Source: Acidobacteriota bacterium
GTDB taxonomy: Bacteria; Acidobacteriota; Terriglobia; Bryobacterales; Bryobacteraceae
Direction of reading: 5' to 3'
Assembly: GCA_023436715.1 (NCBI GenBank)
Contig: JAEZIJ010000081.1
Location: forward strand, 1-17,512
DNA length: 17,512 bases
Shown here one piece after another: positions 1-7,198 of this stretch; within the stretch, counting starts at the first letter, position 1; each line of letters starts with the position of its first letter. The notes below the pieces were generated by a model. It worked only from the letters and a program-made list of their open reading frames with translations, searched no databases and had not been told where the DNA came from. The translations under genes and the position numbers were made by a program.

Positions 1-203
1 TGCCTTACACCGATCCGGGCGTCGCGGGGGCGCGCCCCCACCCCCCCCCCCACCAATCATTGCCGCGCCGCCTCCCCCCGTCCCCTCCTCCTTGTTACTG
101 CCTAATACTCGATTTTCTGCGTCCAGTCCACGGCGCCGTCTTGCATCCGCTGTGATGAGTTATCATCAGCGAGGCGCCCGGCAGGCCTCCGGACAAGATC
201 GAC
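1..203. other. Window start, no recognised gene, C-rich low-complexity
   Basis: No convincing coding sequence is visible before 204. Positions 41-51 are an uninterrupted run of 11 C inside a longer C-rich stretch (about 31-85), similar to the longer C run at the far end of the window. This looks more like a contig-end artefact than biology. I found no clear promoter or Shine-Dalgarno for the kinase that follows. The kinase frame is open only back to 159, after an in-frame TGA at 156-158. Confidence 0.5.
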
Positions 204-1145
204 ATGTCACCAAGAACTTGCGTTCACCTGTTCGACTGTTCTTTTGTGGGTTATCTCGTACTTTCGGAAAATGGGGTCGTCCAGGATGCCACTTCATCGG
301 CAGCCCACATAATGGGTCGCGAACAATCTGTTCTGATCGGCGAGTCCTTCCACGTCTTTGTCAGTCCGGAGTCCGTGGACATCCTCAGGCAGCATCACTC
401 GAAAACGTTGAAAGAAGCGGGCAGGCACACGTGCGAGTTGAAGCTTCTGACGAAAGACCCGGCGGCGCTCTATGTCTCGCTCGAAAGCACATTGGCCGAA
501 GACGAAGCCGGAGTCTTCATACGGTCCGCCATGACAGACATCACCGGGCGCATCCGGCTGGAGCGGCGAGCAAAACAGGAATGGTACAGATCCTATATCG
601 AAGCAACCGGCCAGTTGGCGTGGACGGCAAACCCCCACGGGGAAGTCGTGGAGGATATCCCTGCATGGAGAGCATTCACGGGCCAGAGCGAAGAAGAAGT
701 TCTGGGTATAGGTTGGGCGAGAGCGATTCACCCGGACGACGCGGAGCGCACTCTCGAAGCATGGAACAAAGCGCTCGAAACAGGGAGTCCTTACGAGTCC
801 GAATATCGCGTACGCCGAAATGACGGGATTTACCGGCAAATGCTCGCTCGCGCTGTTCCTGTAGGTAAAGAGAGCGGCACTATCCAGGAATGGGTGGGCG
901 CATGTGTCGATATCACCGAGCGCAAGCAGGTTGAGGACACTCAGCTTTTCCTGACGCAGTGCGGCAGGGTAGCTGATGGCGAAGACGTTTTTGAATCGCT
1001 GGCGCGACACCTGAGCGAAACCCTCGAGATGGACTACGCCTGCATCGACCGGCTGGAGGGAGACGGCCCGAACCGTGGCCGTCTACTTCGATGGCAGGTC
1101 CGACGACAACGTGACCTACGCGCTGAAGGACACGCCTTGCGGTGA
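204..1145 (+). CDS. PAS-PAS-GAF sensor kinase, N-terminal part (frameshifted)
   Basis: This is the sensory half of a hybrid histidine kinase; the remainder continues in another frame at 1075-3357. Residues about 8-120 form a PAS domain (start FVGYLVLSENG, end SAMTDITGRIRLERR). Residues about 128-235 form a PAS_3/PAC domain (EWVGACVDITERKQ). From about 240 a GAF domain begins (VFESLARHLSETLEMDYACIDRLEG). After the Gly at about 1061 the frame becomes nonsense and stops at 1145, while the missing GAF strands appear in the +1 frame. No transmembrane segment is seen, so the sensor is probably cytoplasmic. The start at 204 is the only ATG in the short open frame, and its ribosome site is weak. Relatives often have a helical segment before the first PAS, so the N-terminus may be short. 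The ligand is unknown. Confidence 0.72.
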   Translation: MSPRTCVHLFDCSFVGYLVLSENGVVQDATSSAAHIMGREQSVLIGESFHVFVSPESVDILRQHHSKTLKEAGRHTCELKLLTKDPAALYVSLESTLAEDEAGVFIRSAMTDITGRIRLERRAKQEWYRSYIEATGQLAWTANPHGEVVEDIPAWRAFTGQSEEEVLGIGWARAIHPDDAERTLEAWNKALETGSPYESEYRVRRNDGIYRQMLARAVPVGKESGTIQEWVGACVDITERKQVEDTQLFLTQCGRVADGEDVFESLARHLSETLEMDYACIDRLEGDGPNRGRLLRWQVRRQRDLRAEGHALR

Positions 1146-3357
1146 GGTGGCGAAACGCCAGATCTGCTGCTTCCCGAGCGGCATACGCCACCTGTTTCCC
1201 AACGATCCGGTGCTGCGACAGATGCGGGCCGAGAGCTACGTGGGGACAATACTCTGGGATTCCCAAGGACAAGCTATTGGGATCATCGCCGTGATAGGGC
1301 GGCGGCCTCTGACGAATCCGCGTCAGGCCGAGACTATACTACGGCTGGTCGGGATGCGTGCCGCGCGGGAACTCGAGCGCAAGCAGGCTGACGAGGCGCT
1401 CCGAAAAAGTGAAGAGACGGCCCGCCGGCGTGCCGAGGAACTCGAGAAACTGATGGACCTTGTCCCGGCCGCAATCTGGGTGGCGCAGGACGCCGAGTGC
1501 CGCTCGATTGTGGGCAACAGGGCGGCAGGCCGGATGTACGAGACCGTGGCGGGCAGAGATGTTTCGGCTGGTACGGCGAGCGGCGAGGTGCTCAACACCG
1601 AAAGGCGCTTCTTTAGCGGCGATCGGGAACTCAGGCCGCAAGAGTTGCCGATGCAGGTATCGGCCGCAAAGGGAGTCGATGTTCGGGATTACGAACTCGG
1701 CGTGCTGTTGCCCAGCGGGCGCCGGATCACAATGCTCGGAAACAGCAGCCCGTTGTTCGACGATCGGGGCCGGACCCGCAGCGCTCTGGGGATCTTTATC
1801 GACATTACCGAGCGCAAACGGATCGAAGCGGCGGTGCGCGAAAGCGAACGCCAGTTCCGCGAACTCGCGGAAGCCTTGCCGCACTTAGTCTGGATCACCG
1901 ATGCGGCCGGTCGCGTATTGTTCTTTAACCGGAGGATGCAGGAGGAACTCGGCGTCACATCGGAGCAATCACCGGAATCCAGCGCGGAGGAAGCGGTGCA
2001 TCCTGAAGACCGCGACCGGGTCTTGAGCACCTGGCGGCACTGCATTGAAACCGGCGGGAATTTCGAGACCGAGTACCGCCAGCGCACGGCCTCCGGAGAG
2101 TACCACCGGTTTCTTGTCCGGGGCGTTCCCACCCGCGATCGGCAGGGCCAGGTCACTCGCTGGTTCGGCACTTGCACCGATGTAGAAGGCAGCAAAAGGG
2201 CGGAAGAACGCCTGCGGCAATCGCAGAAACTCGAAAGCATCGGCCTGCTCGCCGGCGGCATCGCGCATGATTTCAATAATCTCCTGGCTGGCATCATCGG
2301 CAACGCCAGTCTTGCCGAGGATATGCTCCCTGCCGGGCACCCCGTGTCCAACCTTTTGGCTCGAGTAATCGGGACGAGCAACCACGCGGCACATCTGGTG
2401 AGGCAAATGTTGGCATATTCGGGAAAGGGGCGGTTCGTAATTGAGCGGGTGGACCTGTCAGAACTGGTCCGGGAGACCAGTACGCTCGTGAAACCGTCCG
2501 TCTCGAAGCAAATCACCTTACGGCTTGACCTGGACCGCGAACTGCCGGCAGTCGAGGCGGATCGCAATCAGTTGCAGCAGATCTTCACAAACCTCATGCT
2601 GAATGCGTCGGAGGCGATCGGGGACCGCGCCGGGTTCATCTCGGTCAAAACCGGCGCCGAGGAAGTAGACGAAGCACACAGGAACGCTGAACCGGATTAC
2701 TCCGAACTCGCGCCCGGCCGCTACGTCTACCTCCAGGTGAGGGACACGGGTCCCGGCATTGATGAAGCTACCCGGGCGAAGCTCTTCGACCCGTTCTTCA
2801 CGACGAAGTTCATGGGACGGGGATTGGGGTTGGCAGCCGTATCGGGAATCGTGCGCGGACACAACGGGGCAATCAGAGTAACGGCTGGCGCCGGAAGCGG
2901 AGCGTGCTTCAGGGTTCTGCTTCCGGCGGCCGGCGCCGCGGCGCAGCCGCGCCCGCCCACCACGCCGGCCAAAGAGGAACTCCGCGGAAAGGGAACGGTT
3001 CTGCTTGTCGATGACGAGGAGGGAGTGCGGCAAATGGCAAAGCACGCACTCGAACGACACGGCTACGAGGTGCTCCTCGCCCGCGACGGCCCCTCGGCCA
3101 TCCAGTTATTCAGGACCGCGGCGGACCGAGTCAGCGCAGTCGTACTTGATCTGAGAATCAGCGGGAAGGAGACCTTGCCCGGACTCAGGAAGATCAGGCC
3201 CGATGTGAAAATCGTGGTATCGAGCGGGTACAACCGCGATGAGGCCATGGCGCGGCTTGCCGGCGCCCGAGTGGCGGGATTTCTCCAAAAACCCTACACC
3301 GTCCGGCAGCTCGCGAGCAAGGTGCAGGCAGTGATTGCCACCGATTCACGGCCTTAG
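1075..3357 (+). CDS. Hybrid histidine kinase, GAF-PAS-PAS-HisKA-HATPase-REC part
   Basis: This is the C-terminal continuation of the kinase starting at 204. GTG 1075 lies inside the GAF domain, and homologous residues begin slightly upstream (TARTVAVYF from 1063), so it is not the natural start. Order within this fragment: rest of GAF (residues 1-105, with FPSGIRHLFP and SYVGTILWDSQGQAIG), a helical linker, PAS (about 120-250, ending DITERKR), PAS_3 (about 258-375), and HisKA with phospho-acceptor His398 in GGIAHDFNNLL. The HATPase follows, with N-box NQLQQIFTNLMLNASEAI and G-boxes DTGPGID and GRGLGLAAVSG. A receiver domain follows a Pro-rich linker (LLVDDEEGV, probable phospho-Asp692 in VVLDLR, Lys in LQKPYT). 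The receiver loop after the Asp is about three residues shorter than usual and lacks the normal Met-Pro. No partner regulator is adjacent. Confidence 0.85.
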   Translation: MAVYFDGRSDDNVTYALKDTPCGEVAKRQICCFPSGIRHLFPNDPVLRQMRAESYVGTILWDSQGQAIGIIAVIGRRPLTNPRQAETILRLVGMRAARELERKQADEALRKSEETARRRAEELEKLMDLVPAAIWVAQDAECRSIVGNRAAGRMYETVAGRDVSAGTASGEVLNTERRFFSGDRELRPQELPMQVSAAKGVDVRDYELGVLLPSGRRITMLGNSSPLFDDRGRTRSALGIFIDITERKRIEAAVRESERQFRELAEALPHLVWITDAAGRVLFFNRRMQEELGVTSEQSPESSAEEAVHPEDRDRVLSTWRHCIETGGNFETEYRQRTASGEYHRFLVRGVPTRDRQGQVTRWFGTCTDVEGSKRAEERLRQSQKLESIGLLAGGIAHDFNNLLAGIIGNASLAEDMLPAGHPVSNLLARVIGTSNHAAHLVRQMLAYSGKGRFVIERVDLSELVRETSTLVKPSVSKQITLRLDLDRELPAVEADRNQLQQIFTNLMLNASEAIGDRAGFISVKTGAEEVDEAHRNAEPDYSELAPGRYVYLQVRDTGPGIDEATRAKLFDPFFTTKFMGRGLGLAAVSGIVRGHNGAIRVTAGAGSGACFRVLLPAAGAAAQPRPPTTPAKEELRGKGTVLLVDDEEGVRQMAKHALERHGYEVLLARDGPSAIQLFRTAADRVSAVVLDLRISGKETLPGLRKIRPDVKIVVSSGYNRDEAMARLAGARVAGFLQKPYTVRQLASKVQAVIATDSRP

Positions 3358-3383
3358 TGTAGTGTCTCAGAATCGGCCTTACC

Positions 3384-3407
3384 GAGCCGCGACCGTAACG
3401 GAGCGGT
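3384..3407 (+). repeat. Short dispersed intergenic repeat, copy A
   Basis: The 24-nt element GAGCCGCGACCGTAACGGAG plus CGGT lies 26 nt after the kinase stop. Its reverse complement recurs with 19 of 23 matches at 7555-7578, and a more degenerate relative follows glmM at 6394-6420. It contains a small CCGT-A-ACGG palindrome. Its position behind stop codons suggests a small interspersed repeat, possibly acting on mRNA 3' ends. No T-tract follows, so I do not call it a terminator. Confidence 0.45.
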
Positions 3408-3454
3408 TTGGCGCGGCGCCCGCCCCATCGGGCCTGCATCGGGGTTTACACTGC

Positions 3455-3484
3455 TTGACGCGCCTTATCCTGCGATAATATAAA
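3455..3484 (+). promoter_or_regulatory. Sigma70-like promoter for cdaA-cdaR-glmM
   Basis: TTGACG at 3455-3460 matches the -35 consensus in five of six bases. An AT-rich -10 region GATAATATAAAT follows: TATAAA at 3479-3484 gives an 18-nt spacer, while TAATAT at 3476-3481 gives 15. Transcription would begin near 3490, leaving roughly 8-10 nt before ATG 3499. No Shine-Dalgarno precedes that ATG, so the leader would be very short. Confidence 0.5.
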
Positions 3485-3498
3485 TAGCCCTTCGTCGA

Positions 3499-4371
3499 AT
3501 GCCGTTCTCTGTCAAACAAATCGCGGCCTGGCTCCCGAAGCTGACGGTGACGTCGGCGATCGATATTCTCATCGTCGCCTTCCTGGTGTACCAGCTCATC
3601 ATGGTGGTGCGCGGAACCCGGGCGGCGCACGTCCTCGCCGGGATCGGCGTGCTGCTGCTCGCGTACCTGCTTTCGGTGTGGACGGGGCTGGAACTGCTGC
3701 GATCGATCCTCTCGACTGTCGTTCCGTACGCGGCGATTGCGCTGATTGTGCTTTTCCAATCCGAGATCCGTCGCACGCTGGCGCGGATCGGGCGGCGGAG
3801 ATGGCTTGGATTTGGCGGCCAACTGCAGCGGCGCGAGTCTACCGAGGACATCCTTCTGGCGCTCAGCCGTTTTTCGCAGCAGCGGGTCGGCGCGCTCATA
3901 GTTCTCGAACGCGACATGGGGCTGCGGACGTTCGTCGAGAGCGGTGTGGCAATGAACGCCTTCATCTCCCGCGATCTGCTGCTTTCCGCCTTTGAGCCGG
4001 GCACTGCGCTGCACGATGGAGCGGTGATCGTACAGGGCGACCGCATCGCCGCGGCGGCATGCTTCCTGCCCTTGACCATGAACCCGGTCGTGGCCCGGAA
4101 ACTCGGCACCCGCCACCGCGCCGCCATCGGCGTCACGGAGGAAGCGGACTGCCTCGCGCTTGTGGTTTCCGAAGAGACGGGGCGCATCTCGGTCGCCGCT
4201 TTCGGAGAAATCGAAACGGACGTCACGATCGAGCGCGTCGAGGATCGGATAGCCAGGCACTTCGGGCGCAAACGGCGGAATGAGCGCCTGGCGTATCGCG
4301 AGTCCGCGACGGAGGATTCCGCCGCCGGCGAGTCTGTGAAAGATCCCGACTGGAAGGCCAGCCACCGATGA
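3499..4371 (+). CDS. cdaA: Diadenylate cyclase CdaA (c-di-AMP synthase)
   Basis: This membrane enzyme condenses two ATP into cyclic di-AMP. It is 290 aa, the usual CdaA/YbbP size. Three hydrophobic helices (about 16-35, 43-64, 68-87) precede a cytoplasmic DAC domain. The two catalytic signatures are intact: Asp173-Gly-Ala in HDGAVIVQGDRI and Arg205-His-Arg in GTRHRAAIGVTEE. The C-terminus is charged and probably disordered. The gene overlaps cdaR by 4 nt (ATGA), and glmM follows, the same order as the cdaA-cdaR-glmM cluster known from Firmicutes, where CdaR and GlmM modulate CdaA. ATG 3499 is chosen because it directly precedes the first conserved helix. There is no visible Shine-Dalgarno, consistent with a very short leader from the promoter just upstream. 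Confidence 0.95.
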   Translation: MPFSVKQIAAWLPKLTVTSAIDILIVAFLVYQLIMVVRGTRAAHVLAGIGVLLLAYLLSVWTGLELLRSILSTVVPYAAIALIVLFQSEIRRTLARIGRRRWLGFGGQLQRRESTEDILLALSRFSQQRVGALIVLERDMGLRTFVESGVAMNAFISRDLLLSAFEPGTALHDGAVIVQGDRIAAAACFLPLTMNPVVARKLGTRHRAAIGVTEEADCLALVVSEETGRISVAAFGEIETDVTIERVEDRIARHFGRKRRNERLAYRESATEDSAAGESVKDPDWKASHR

Positions 4372-5066
4372 TGCGCCGGCTGATGCACAACATGGGCTGG
4401 AAGCTGCTCGCGCTTGGCATTGCGATCGCCCTGTGGGCGGCCTTTGTGGGCAGTCCTGAGCTGATGACCTCGGTTTCCGCGCCGGTCCAGTACAAGAACA
4501 TGCCGGCCGAGTTCGAGATGAGCTCCGAGGTGCCGGGGCGGATCTACCTTGAGGTGCGAGGCCCTGCGGCGCGTCTGGACAGCTTTGACGGATCGAGGAG
4601 CGCTGTGCTGCTCGACCTTTCCAGCGTGCATCAGCCCGGCGAGTACACCTTTACCGTGGACCGCAAGAATGTTCAGGACCTACCCATAGGCGTGAAGCTG
4701 CTCAGGGCGGTACCTGGCCAGGTTCAGCTCCGCTTTGAACACCGTATGTCGGCGGATGTGCCCGTGCGCATCCGGTTCTCCACCCCGCCGCCCGAGGGTT
4801 ACCGCATTGCTGGCGAGTCCGTTTCCCCTAAGCAGCTTAAAATCATCGGACCGGAAAGCCGCGTGCGCCAGGTCAGCTACGTGGAAACCGACCCGATCGA
4901 CCTTTCCCACGTCATTGGGAAAACGCAGTTCCGTGTGCATACTTTCGTTCCGGATCCGCAGGTTCGTCTGGTGTCATTGCCTGAGGTGGAAGTAGAAATT
5001 AATCTGGAGAAAACTGCTCGAGGAGGTGCGATTTCCAATGAAGGTGCGGCAGTTGTTCGGAACTGA
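4368..5066 (+). CDS. cdaR: CdaR-like YbbR-domain membrane protein
   Basis: This is a predicted membrane-anchored regulator of the diadenylate cyclase encoded just before it. Residues about 9-28 (GWKLLALGIAIALWAAFV) form one membrane anchor, the typical YbbR start. They are followed by two extracytoplasmic beta-rich YbbR-like repeats, about 35-115 (VRGPAARLDSF, LDLSSVHQPGEYTF) and 120-210 (RIRFSTPPPEGYRIAGESVSP, IIGPESRVRQV, DPIDLS). At 232 aa it has two repeats rather than the four of Bacillus CdaR. The start ATG overlaps the cdaA stop as ATGA; a second ATG at 4371 is equally possible. The 3' end overlaps glmM by 29 nt, indicating tight translational coupling. Assignment rests on the anchor, the YbbR pattern and the gene order; regulation of CdaA is inferred from the family. 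Confidence 0.85.
   Translation: MMRRLMHNMGWKLLALGIAIALWAAFVGSPELMTSVSAPVQYKNMPAEFEMSSEVPGRIYLEVRGPAARLDSFDGSRSAVLLDLSSVHQPGEYTFTVDRKNVQDLPIGVKLLRAVPGQVQLRFEHRMSADVPVRIRFSTPPPEGYRIAGESVSPKQLKIIGPESRVRQVSYVETDPIDLSHVIGKTQFRVHTFVPDPQVRLVSLPEVEVEINLEKTARGGAISNEGAAVVRN
5021..5026 (+). promoter_or_regulatory. glmM: Shine-Dalgarno AGGAGG deciding the glmM start
   Basis: AGGAGG sits 11 nt before ATG 5038, inside the end of cdaR. An in-frame GTG at 5026 overlaps this motif and therefore cannot use it, so the ATG is the better start. The family's N-terminal sequence also begins at that point. Confidence 0.7.
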
Positions 5067-6393
5067 TGGAGTCCGCGGAGTCGCCGGAGAGTTCCCGCTG
5101 GATCCGAACACCGTTTATGCCCTGGGCGCGGCCCTGGGCGATATCGCCGGGAAGCTGGAGTCCAAACCTGAGATCGTGATCGGCATGGATACGCGCGAGT
5201 CCGGTCCATGGATCGCCGCGCACGTCGCCGGCGGGTTGATGGATCACGGGGCGTCAGTCCGCTTTGCGGGCGTGACAACGACCCCAGGCGTCGCTTATCT
5301 CACCCGCACGAACACGTTCGTGGCCGGGGTCATGATTTCGGCCTCGCACAATCCATACCACGACAACGGCATCAAAATTTTCAGCCATTCCGGATATAAG
5401 CTTCCGGATGCCCGCGAGCATGACATCGAGCAGGACTTGTTCGCCATGCTGGAAGCGGGGGTCCAACCCGCCCCGGCTACCCTGGCCCCGGACGCCGGAC
5501 TCGACCGGCACTACATCGACTTCCTCGCCTCGACGGTGGAGCGTTCCCTCTCGGGCCTGAACCTGGTGGTCGATTGCGGCAACGGCGCGGCTTCAGCGCT
5601 CGCGCCGGAGTTGTTCCGGCGCCTCGGAGCCTGCGTGACGGCCCTTAGCTGCGCGCCGGACGGCCGCAACATCAACCTTGGTTGCGGAGCCTTACACCTT
5701 GAGAAACTTCGGGAAGCTGTGCTCGCCGGCGGAGCCGACATGGGTGTCGCGTTTGACGGCGACGCCGACCGTGCGATCTTCGTCTCGCGTTCAGGAAGGG
5801 TTGTGGACGGCGACGCCGTCCTGCTGATGTGCGCCAAAGCGCTCCATGCGAAACGGCGCCTCACCGGCCCGGAGGGGAAGCCCACGGTGGTGGCCACGGT
5901 CATGTCGAACCTCGGCTTGGAGCGGGCGCTGGTCGCGAACGGCATCGGGCTGCTACGGACTCCCGTGGGCGACAAGTACGTCTTGGAGGAGATGCTCAAG
6001 ACCGGCGCCGTGCTGGGCGGCGAGCAGTCCGGGCACGTGATCTTCTCCGAGTACGCCACCACCGGCGACGGCCTGCTGACCGCGTTGCGGGTGATCGGCA
6101 CGGCTGTGGAAGCGGGGCGGGGCCTGGACGAGCTTACCTGTGAGCTCGAGATCTACCCGCAGCGTCTGGTAAACGTCAGGATCAAGTCCAGGAAGCCGCT
6201 TTCGGAGTTGCCTGCGGTCAACGAGGAGATTCGCGCCGCCGAACAGGACTTCGGAGATGCCGGACGCGTTCTGGTGCGCTTTTCGGGAACCGAACCGCTG
6301 GCGCGCGTGATGGTTGAAGGGCCGGACCTGGCGCGAGTGGAAGCCGCGGCCACCCGGATCGCCGCTGCTATCGAGAGGGACCTGGGCGCATAA
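5038..6393 (+). CDS. glmM: Phosphoglucosamine mutase GlmM
   Basis: GlmM interconverts glucosamine-6-phosphate and glucosamine-1-phosphate on the way to UDP-GlcNAc for peptidoglycan and outer-membrane synthesis. The 451-aa length is typical. Signatures are in order: N-terminal LFGTDGVRG; the phosphoserine loop ISASHNPYHDNGIK with active Ser103; the Mg-binding loop DGDADR (Asp240, 242, 244); the sugar-binding loop GEQSGH (Glu329, Ser331); and the phosphate loop RFSGTEP (Arg414). The loop GEQSGH distinguishes GlmM from phosphomannomutases. It is last in the cdaA-cdaR-glmM operon. In Firmicutes GlmM binds and inhibits CdaA, so c-di-AMP level may be tied to wall precursor supply here too. glmS is not in the window. 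ATG 5038 is preferred over GTG 5026 because of the Shine-Dalgarno. Confidence 0.96.
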   Translation: MKVRQLFGTDGVRGVAGEFPLDPNTVYALGAALGDIAGKLESKPEIVIGMDTRESGPWIAAHVAGGLMDHGASVRFAGVTTTPGVAYLTRTNTFVAGVMISASHNPYHDNGIKIFSHSGYKLPDAREHDIEQDLFAMLEAGVQPAPATLAPDAGLDRHYIDFLASTVERSLSGLNLVVDCGNGAASALAPELFRRLGACVTALSCAPDGRNINLGCGALHLEKLREAVLAGGADMGVAFDGDADRAIFVSRSGRVVDGDAVLLMCAKALHAKRRLTGPEGKPTVVATVMSNLGLERALVANGIGLLRTPVGDKYVLEEMLKTGAVLGGEQSGHVIFSEYATTGDGLLTALRVIGTAVEAGRGLDELTCELEIYPQRLVNVRIKSRKPLSELPAVNEEIRAAEQDFGDAGRVLVRFSGTEPLARVMVEGPDLARVEAAATRIAAAIERDLGA

Positions 6394-6420
6394 GGCGCGA
6401 GCGTAAAGCGAGGGGTTCCG
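6394..6420 (+). repeat. Possible degenerate copy of the post-gene repeat
   Basis: Directly after the glmM stop, GCGCGAGCGTAAAGCGAGGG resembles the elements at 3384-3407 and 7555-7578 (a core of CGCGAxCGTAA followed by CGAGxGGTT), but needs gaps to align. The match is weaker than between the other two, so membership is tentative. It lies between the convergent glmM and PEP-CTERM-like genes. Confidence 0.25.
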
Positions 6421-6450
6421 CGGCCTCGAAACTCAGGTTGGGTTGGAGTC

Positions 6451-6942
6451 CTACTTCCGGCGGCGGAGGAAGCCGAGCGCAAACAGGCCCGTGCCGCACA
6501 GCAGAAGCGATACAGGCTTGGGAACGTCGTGATCGAAGGTGTTGATCGCCTGCGAGATGTTTGCAGTGCCGTTCGAGCCGGAATTCACGTTGATGTCCTT
6601 CGACACCGAGATGACCTTGACAGGATCGAACTCGAGATTCTGCGACAGGGTGCCGGTCCTCCCGTCTTTACAACCGTTGCTCTGCGTGTCGCCGAGGCAA
6701 TACGCCTCTAGGACTTCCGCCAATCCGGCCTCTAGACCCAGGCCAACCGCGACACTCTGGGCTGAGATCGAGCCGGATGTCCCCGTCGGTGTGTAGCCGA
6801 AATTGCTGAAAACGAGATCCCCAATCCGGCAGGCATAGCCCTGCACGATATAGGTGCCTAGATTGCCGTTCTGGCACAATGGCTCGGCGCCTGCGACCGA
6901 GGCCAGAACCAACATAAACACGAATAGTAAGACCTTATTCAT
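6451..6942 (-). CDS. Exported protein with PEP-CTERM-like sorting signal
   Basis: This is a 163-aa secreted protein of unknown function. It has a signal peptide (residues 1-19, MNKVLLFVFMLVLASVAGA) and a C-terminal sorting tail: VPKPVS at 140-145, a hydrophobic helix (SLLLCGTGLFALGF) and an Arg/Lys-rich end (LRRRK). This is the PEP-CTERM layout read by exosortase/archaeosortase-type enzymes, but the usual VPEP is VPKP here. Four cysteines in the mature part (23, 38, 82, 91) could form two disulfides. The stretch VKVISVSKDINVNSGSNGTA resembles beta-rich passages common in PEP-CTERM proteins. AGGAG (6953-6957 on the reverse strand) stands about 10 nt before the ATG. Convergent with glmM and divergent from the IPT/TIG gene; no exosortase is in the window. 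Confidence 0.8.
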   Translation of the reverse strand: MNKVLLFVFMLVLASVAGAEPLCQNGNLGTYIVQGYACRIGDLVFSNFGYTPTGTSGSISAQSVAVGLGLEAGLAEVLEAYCLGDTQSNGCKDGRTGTLSQNLEFDPVKVISVSKDINVNSGSNGTANISQAINTFDHDVPKPVSLLLCGTGLFALGFLRRRK

Positions 6943-6967
6943 AGTAAGGGCTCTCCTCTACTAACTG

Positions 6968-7003
6968 CGTATATCAGTATACGTGTTCTACAACCGTAAC
7001 CAA
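6968..7003 (-). promoter_or_regulatory. Promoter with overlapping palindrome upstream of PEP-CTERM-like gene
   Basis: Read on the minus strand, TTGGTT (plus positions 6998-7003) and TATACT (6976-6981) are separated by 16 nt. The -10 matches TATAAT in five of six bases; the -35 matches in only three. A perfect inverted repeat CGTATA-TCAG-TATACG (6968-6983) covers the -10 hexamer, as a repressor operator would. The predicted leader is about 25-30 nt and holds a good Shine-Dalgarno. Confidence 0.4.
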
Positions 7004-7030
7004 CAGAAAAGAATGACTTTAGGACTCGAA

Positions 7031-7046
7031 GTTGTACTGGTACAAC
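7031..7046. promoter_or_regulatory. Perfect palindrome GTTGTAC-TG-GTACAAC, operator candidate
   Basis: Seven-bp perfect arms with a 2-nt spacer lie in the region between the divergent PEP-CTERM-like and IPT/TIG genes. The compact 16-bp dyad is typical of a homodimeric helix-turn-helix regulator site. A second smaller dyad CCACC-CTC-GGTGG (7048-7060) follows immediately. Which gene is controlled, and by what, is not visible. Confidence 0.4.
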
Positions 7047-7146
7047 CCCACCCTCGGTGGTAGTACGGGGAAGCTCCCGCAAGGAGATCAGTGAGGTCTT
7101 TACCTGATCGATGCGGGGCGAGTAGACGCAGGCCGGATAATCACGC

Positions 7147-7175
7147 TTGCATTCCCCGGCAATCGGGAATAGCAT
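7147..7175 (+). promoter_or_regulatory. Weak promoter candidate with inverted repeat before IPT/TIG gene
   Basis: TTGCAT (7147-7152) and TAGCAT (7170-7175) are 17 nt apart. Both match the sigma70 consensus only partially. The spacer contains the inverted repeat ATTCCC-N8-GGGAAT (7151-7156 and 7165-7170), which could be an operator. The start at 7199 would then have a leader of roughly 15 nt. Confidence 0.25.
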
Positions 7176-7198
7176 TTCACATGGAGGCCTTTTAGGAG

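Noticed and set aside
92..823. Plus-strand open frame of 243 codons overlapping the kinase start
   Set aside because: The overlapping frame encodes two clear PAS domains; this one has an Arg/Ser-rich shadow composition.
3379..4631. Long minus-strand open frames over cdaA and cdaR
   Set aside because: They are antisense to confidently identified genes; the products are Arg/Pro/Ser-rich without domains.
5026..5037. GTG 5026 as glmM start
   Set aside because: It overlaps the AGGAGG ribosome site that serves ATG 5038, and the family sequence begins at the ATG.
6409..6428. Terminator hairpin CGAGG/CCTCG after glmM
   Set aside because: Short 5-bp stem, 10-nt loop and no T-tract.
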